NCBI GenBank assembly: GCA_964645155.1
Contig: CAZYBG010000093.1
Coordinates: 1 to 11,263, forward strand
DNA: 11,263 nt
Reading direction: 5' to 3'
From: CAZYBG01 sp964645155
GTDB taxonomy: Bacteria; Pseudomonadota; Alphaproteobacteria; Rhodobacterales; Rhodobacteraceae
Made by a program: the position numbers and the translations under genes. Every line of letters begins with the position of its first letter. Positions within the stretch are counted from its first letter, which is position 1. Below are positions 8,223 through 11,263 of this stretch, piece by piece. The notes under the pieces were generated by a model that searched no databases, was not told where the DNA came from, and saw nothing but the letters and a program-made list of their open reading frames with translations.

Positions 8223-8426
8223 ATGCCCAAGGTCAAGCCCGTCGCCGCCGGCGCGGCACCGCTCGCCGCACTGCCCGAGATCGAGACCCATGCCGACGAA
8301 CCGATGACGCCGAAGCAGGCCGCGATCCTGCGCGAGCTCTGCGAGCGGAAGGGCGAGCCGTTCGACGGCGCGCTGACCCGGCGCCAGGCCGAGGAGCGCA
8401 TCGCCTATCTGGACGACGCGGGCTGA
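8223..8426 (+). CDS. DUF3072 family small protein
   Basis: A 67-residue, soluble-looking protein with no signal peptide or membrane segment. After a loose Ala/Pro-rich lead of about 25 residues, the core MTPKQAAILRELCERKGEPF (28-47), followed by DGALTRRQAEERIAYL, matches the DUF3072 pattern (MT..QA..L..L...GEPFD..LT..EA...I..L) as I remember it. The core suggests two helices joined by a Gly-Glu-Pro-Phe turn. The function is not known. Translation is well supported: AAGGAG lies 6 bases before the ATG. It is divergent from cdd. Its last 22 bases overlap, tail to tail, the 3' end of the VOC-cupin gene on the other strand. A GC-rich inverted repeat follows its stop at 8428-8442. Confidence 0.82.
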   Translation: MPKVKPVAAGAAPLAALPEIETHADEPMTPKQAAILRELCERKGEPFDGALTRRQAEERIAYLDDAG

Positions 8427-9520
8427 GCGGCGGGCCCCGCCGGCGCGGTCGTGAAGCGGCCTGGCAGGGCCACCTCCAGAAGCTCGAGGTCGTCGCCGGG
8501 ATCGGCCCACCGGGTGGCGAGCCCGGGCGGGATGACGAAGGCGTCGCCTGCCGCGAGAGGCTGCGGCGGCCGTCCCTCGCCCTCCAGCACCAGCCCGCCG
8601 CGCATGACGAAACCGAACAGGATGTCGGCATCGTGCCGCATCCAGGCGGCTTTACCTTGTCCCTTCCGCACAACGGCGACCGATGCGACGCCGCCGGTAT
8701 TCGTCGCGATCGTGGTGTCGCGCGCCACGTAGCCCGGCAGCCGGAACGGCCGCCAGTCGCCATCGGCGGCGCGGTTGTGCACGAACCTCTGCCCCGCCCA
8801 TTCCCGGTCGGGGCGCAGCGTCGGCGTCGGCAGGTCGAGCCCGTGCTCGATCTCGGTCAGATGCTCGGCCGGCACGCCGATCTCGATCACCTCGACGCCG
8901 TCCGACGCCTCGAGCACCCGGTGGCGGATCTCGGGCGGCTGGATGAAGCAGTCGCCGGGATGGAGCCGCCGCGGCCCGCCCTGGTCCTCGTAGACGACAT
9001 CCACCCAGCCGGCGATGCAGAAGATCAGCTGGAAGCCGACCTTGTGGAAATGCACCATGTCGGGCACCGGCCCGGCCTGCGGGATGCGGATATGGCTCGC
9101 GATCATCGCGCCGCCCAGGCGCGAGGGCACCAGGTCGCGGTACTCCATGCCGGCCCGGCCCACGACCCACGGCGCGCCGTCGGCGAGGCGGCGCACCACG
9201 AAGTCGTGCTGCGTCGGCGGCAGCACCAGCGGCGGGTCGAGCGTGTCGATCTCGATCCGCGTGCCGTTCGGGGCCACCAGCTCGCGCGCGCCGCCAGCGA
9301 TCAGCACCGGGTCGTCGGCCAGGATGCGGATCGTCCCCGGCGGCTCGGCGGCACCGGTCTCGACCCGCAGGCGCAGCCCGTGGCCCGAGAACACCGCCAC
9401 CCGCGGATCGTCGGCCGGAAAGATCCGGTCGAGGCGCATGCCGAGCGTCCGGGTGAAGAAGGCGATGTCGTCGCGCAGGTTGCGCGTCGGCAGCCGCACC
9501 TCGGCCCGGATGTTCTGCAT
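8405..9520 (-). CDS. VOC (glyoxalase-fold) and double-cupin fusion protein
   Basis: A 371-residue cytoplasmic protein of unknown substrate. Residues about 5-95 resemble a glyoxalase/bleomycin-resistance (VOC) domain: strand VRLPTRNL, helix DDIAFFTRTLGM, and a closing VAPNGTRIEIDTLD. The usual first metal-binding His is replaced by E7; E90 could be a ligand. A first cupin spans about 140-220, with H157 and H159 (VHFHKVGFQ), Q164 in place of the usual Glu, and H200 (PPEIRH) as plausible metal ligands. A second cupin spans about 275-353 with the fold (GGLVLEG, AAGDAFVIPPG) but lacking most ligands: M294 and R337 stand at expected His positions. An Ala/Pro-rich tail ends at 371. The ATG at 9520 has GGGGAGGGG 6 bases upstream; the open frame beyond it to 9736 looks non-coding. 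Metal-dependent dioxygenase, isomerase or sensor roles are possible; none is shown. Confidence 0.85.
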   Translation of the reverse strand: MQNIRAEVRLPTRNLRDDIAFFTRTLGMRLDRIFPADDPRVAVFSGHGLRLRVETGAAEPPGTIRILADDPVLIAGGARELVAPNGTRIEIDTLDPPLVLPPTQHDFVVRRLADGAPWVVGRAGMEYRDLVPSRLGGAMIASHIRIPQAGPVPDMVHFHKVGFQLIFCIAGWVDVVYEDQGGPRRLHPGDCFIQPPEIRHRVLEASDGVEVIEIGVPAEHLTEIEHGLDLPTPTLRPDREWAGQRFVHNRAADGDWRPFRLPGYVARDTTIATNTGGVASVAVVRKGQGKAAWMRHDADILFGFVMRGGLVLEGEGRPPQPLAAGDAFVIPPGLATRWADPGDDLELLEVALPGRFTTAPAGPAAQPASSR

Positions 9521-9633
9521 CGCCGTCCCCTCCCCTGACCGGCCGCCCGATCGCGGCGGTGGACTTCCCCCGCCGTTCCCCTGCAGACTGCGCCGGCCGC
9601 GCGCCGCCCGCAAGCGGCCCCCGAAAGCGGCTC

Positions 9634-9663
9634 TTGCCGGAGGCGGGGCAATCCCGCTAGATC
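9634..9663 (+). promoter_or_regulatory. Candidate housekeeping promoter of maeB
   Basis: TTGCCGG at 9634-9640 matches the alphaproteobacterial -35 (TTGaCgS) except at one base, and GCTAGATC at 9656-9663 matches the -10 consensus GCTANAWC at every position. The hexamers TTGCCG and TAGATC are 18 bp apart. The predicted start is near 9670, giving a leader of about 44 bases before the maeB TTG. It is the best promoter match in the window. Activity is inferred. Confidence 0.6.
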
Positions 9664-9676
9664 GGGTCGGCGAATA

Positions 9677-9694
9677 TGGTTTAACGTTAAACCA
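9677..9694. promoter_or_regulatory. Perfect 18-bp palindrome, likely operator upstream of maeB
   Basis: TGGTTTAACGTTAAACCA is fully self-complementary over 18 bp. It is an A/T-rich island in very GC-rich DNA, centred 28 bases before the maeB start and about +7 to +24 from the predicted transcription start. An even palindrome with a central CG step is the usual form of LacI-family operators. That family includes CceR/PckR, regulators of central carbon metabolism in Alphaproteobacteria, which makes one of them a candidate. The palindrome is seen; the regulator is a guess. There is no loop, so it is not a hairpin terminator. Confidence 0.65.
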
Positions 9695-9700
9695 CCCTGG

Positions 9701-9710
9701 GGAGGGGGAG
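9701..9710 (+). promoter_or_regulatory. Ribosome binding site that decides the maeB start
   Basis: GGAGGGGGAG ends 3 bases before TTG at 9714, with GGAGG itself 8 bases away. No in-frame ATG or GTG lies nearby upstream, where the frame reads through the palindrome, and the conserved protein N-terminus (ALDYHALPKPGK) begins about a dozen codons after the TTG. Confidence 0.7.
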
Positions 9711-9713
9711 CCC

Positions 9714-11263
9714 TTGGACGAACCGCGCCACGACAACGCCCGGCAGGAGGCGCTTGACTACCACGCGCTGCCGAAGCCCGGGAAACTCGAGATCCGCGCG
9801 ACCAAGCCGCTTGCCAACGGCCGCGACCTGGCCCGCGCCTACTCGCCCGGGGTCGCCGAGGCCTGCCTCGAGATCAAGGCCGACCCCGCCACCGCGGCGC
9901 TCTACACCGCGCGCGGCAACCTCGTCGCGGTCGTCACCAACGGCACCGCGGTGCTCGGGCTCGGCAATATCGGCGCGCTGGCCGCCAAGCCGGTGATGGA
10001 GGGCAAGGCGGTCCTGTTCAAGAAGTTCGCCAACATCGACTGCTTCGACATCGAACTGAACGAGGCCGACCCGGTCAAGCTGGCCGAGATCGTCTGCGCG
10101 CTCGAACCCTCGTTCGGCGCGATCAACCTCGAAGACATCAAGGCGCCGGACTGCTTCGTCGTCGAACGGATCTGCCGCGAGCGGATGAACATCCCCGTCT
10201 TCCACGACGACCAGCACGGCACCGCGATCGTCGTCGGCGCCGCGGCGACCAACGCGCTGCGGGTAGCGGGCAAGGATATCGGCCGGATCAAGGTCGTCTC
10301 GACCGGCGGCGGCGCGGCCGGGATCGCCTGCCTCGAGATGCTGGTCAAGCTCGGCGTGAGGCGCGAGAACGTCTTTCTCTGCGATCTGGCCGGGCTCGTG
10401 CACGAGGGCCGCACCGAAGACATGACGCCGCAGAAGGCCGCCTTCGCCCAAGCCGGCGGGCCGCGCGGCCTGGCCGAGGTGATGGCGGGCGCCGATCTCT
10501 TCCTCGGCCTCTCGGGGCCGCGGGTCCTCAGCGCCGAGATGGTCGCGCGGATGGCCGAGCGGCCGATCATCTTCGCTCTCGCCAACCCGACGCCCGAGAT
10601 CATGCCGGACGAGGCCCGCGCCGTCGCCCCCGACGCGATCATCGCCACCGGCCGGTCCGACTATCCCAACCAGGTCAACAACGTCCTGTGCTTTCCGTTC
10701 ATCTTCCGCGGCGCGCTCGATGTCGGCGCGACCGAGATCAACGACGCGATGAAGATCGCCTGCATCGAGGGCATCGCCGCGCTCGCCCGCGCCACCACCA
10801 GTGCCGAGGCCGCGGCCGCCTACCAGGGCGAGAAGCTGACCTTCGGGCCCGACTACCTGATCCCCAAGCCCTTCGATCCGCGCCTGATCGGCGTCGTCGC
10901 GACCGCGGTGGCGAAGGCGGCGATGGAGTCGGGCGCCGCGACCCGCCCGATCGAGGACCTTGCCGCCTACAAGCGCACGCTCGACAGTTCCGTGTTCCGC
11001 TCGGCGCTGCTGATGCGCCCGGTCTTCGAGGCCTCGGCCCTCGCCGCCCGCAGGATCGTCTTCGCCGAGGGCGAGGACGAGCGCGTGCTGCGCGCCGCCA
11101 ACGCGATGCTCGAGGAGACGACCGACGCGCCGGTGCTGATCGGCCGGCCCGAGGTGGTCGAGATGCGCTGCGAGCGCGCCGGCCTGCCGCTCCGCCCGGG
11201 CCGCGACTTCGAGATCGTGAACCCCGAGAACGACCCGCGCTACCGCGACTACTGGGGCACCTA
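9714..11263 (+). CDS. maeB: Malic enzyme with phosphotransacetylase-like domain, 3' end cut by the window
   Basis: Oxidative decarboxylation of malate to pyruvate with NAD(P)+, linking the TCA cycle to pyruvate and NADPH supply. The frame is open to the window edge: 516 residues of a type usually about 750-770 long. The malic domain carries AYSPGVAE (42-49, with the proton-donating Tyr43), KAVLFKKF with Lys98, the metal-binding EDIKAPDC (140-147) and FHDDQHGTA (163-171). The nucleotide-binding loop is STGGGAAGIA (196-205), and NPTPEI (291-296) and NQVNNVLCFPF (319-329) follow. From about 428, FRSALLMRPVFEASALAARR and IVFAEGEDERVLRAA open the phosphotransacetylase-like domain, which in this family is usually regulatory and not catalytic. 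The start is TTG, chosen from the strong ribosome binding site and the conserved N-terminus. NADP+ preference is assumed from the family. It diverges from the VOC-cupin gene across 193 bp. Confidence 0.95.
   Translation, partial: MDEPRHDNARQEALDYHALPKPGKLEIRATKPLANGRDLARAYSPGVAEACLEIKADPATAALYTARGNLVAVVTNGTAVLGLGNIGALAAKPVMEGKAVLFKKFANIDCFDIELNEADPVKLAEIVCALEPSFGAINLEDIKAPDCFVVERICRERMNIPVFHDDQHGTAIVVGAAATNALRVAGKDIGRIKVVSTGGGAAGIACLEMLVKLGVRRENVFLCDLAGLVHEGRTEDMTPQKAAFAQAGGPRGLAEVMAGADLFLGLSGPRVLSAEMVARMAERPIIFALANPTPEIMPDEARAVAPDAIIATGRSDYPNQVNNVLCFPFIFRGALDVGATEINDAMKIACIEGIAALARATTSAEAAAAYQGEKLTFGPDYLIPKPFDPRLIGVVATAVAKAAMESGAATRPIEDLAAYKRTLDSSVFRSALLMRPVFEASALAARRIVFAEGEDERVLRAANAMLEETTDAPVLIGRPEVVEMRCERAGLPLRPGRDFEIVNPENDPRYRDYWGT

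Noticed and set aside
8428..8442. Inverted repeat CGGCGGG-C-CCCGCCG just after the DUF3072 stop
   Set aside because: Effective loop forces a short stem, there is no T-run, and it lies within the VOC-cupin coding sequence; chance in GC-rich DNA is likely.
9687..10451. Leftward open frame antisense to maeB
   Set aside because: Acidic low-complexity translation opposite the malic-enzyme core; coding shadow.

Overview
The window is high-GC DNA (about 70% G+C by eye) of a kind expected from an alphaproteobacterium, most likely the Rhodobacteraceae. Three things point there: a [2Fe-2S] ferredoxin that closely matches, from memory, ferredoxin VI of Rhodobacter capsulatus; promoter-like sequences of the TTGcCg / (g/c)cTAGAtC type known from alphaproteobacterial housekeeping genes; and an intergenic palindrome with a tail (ggagtat...atgaag) that recurs in Rhodobacteraceae genomes. 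Coding density is very high. I see no tRNA, rRNA, insertion sequence, prophage, CRISPR array or defence cassette.

Layout. At the left edge the large subunit of exonuclease VII (xseA, leftward, cut by the window) diverges from purD (rightward, purine synthesis). purD converges on a leftward gene set across a hairpin terminator at 2387-2411. That set, in transcription order from about 8087 down to 2454, is cdd, deoA, deoB, add, upp, then after a 72-bp gap fdxE (ferredoxin VI) and a secreted FG-GAP/VCBS-repeat protein. A small DUF3072 gene lies divergent from cdd and runs convergently into a VOC-plus-two-cupin protein, overlapping it by 22 bp. At the right edge, divergent from the cupin gene, is a malic enzyme (maeB, rightward, cut by the window) of the long type with a C-terminal phosphotransacetylase-like domain.

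How they work together. cdd-deoA-deoB-add-upp is a compact nucleoside-salvage operon. Its junctions are stop/start overlaps of 1 to 4 bases or a 1-base gap, implying translational coupling. Cdd deaminates (deoxy)cytidine, DeoA phosphorolyses the pyrimidine deoxynucleosides, DeoB moves phosphate from C1 to C5 of the pentose, Add converts (deoxy)adenosine to (deoxy)inosine, and Upp recovers uracil as UMP. The aldolase DeoC and a purine nucleoside phosphorylase are not in the window and must lie elsewhere if the route is complete. Ferredoxin and FG-GAP protein form a second coupled pair. purD, xseA and maeB are separate housekeeping functions.

Most of the window is conventional metabolism. The points most worth a second look are the perfect 18-bp palindrome just downstream of a good promoter for maeB (a LacI-family-like operator), the uncharacterised VOC-bicupin fusion with one intact and one degenerate cupin site, and the translational coupling of a cytosolic ferredoxin to an exported repeat protein.
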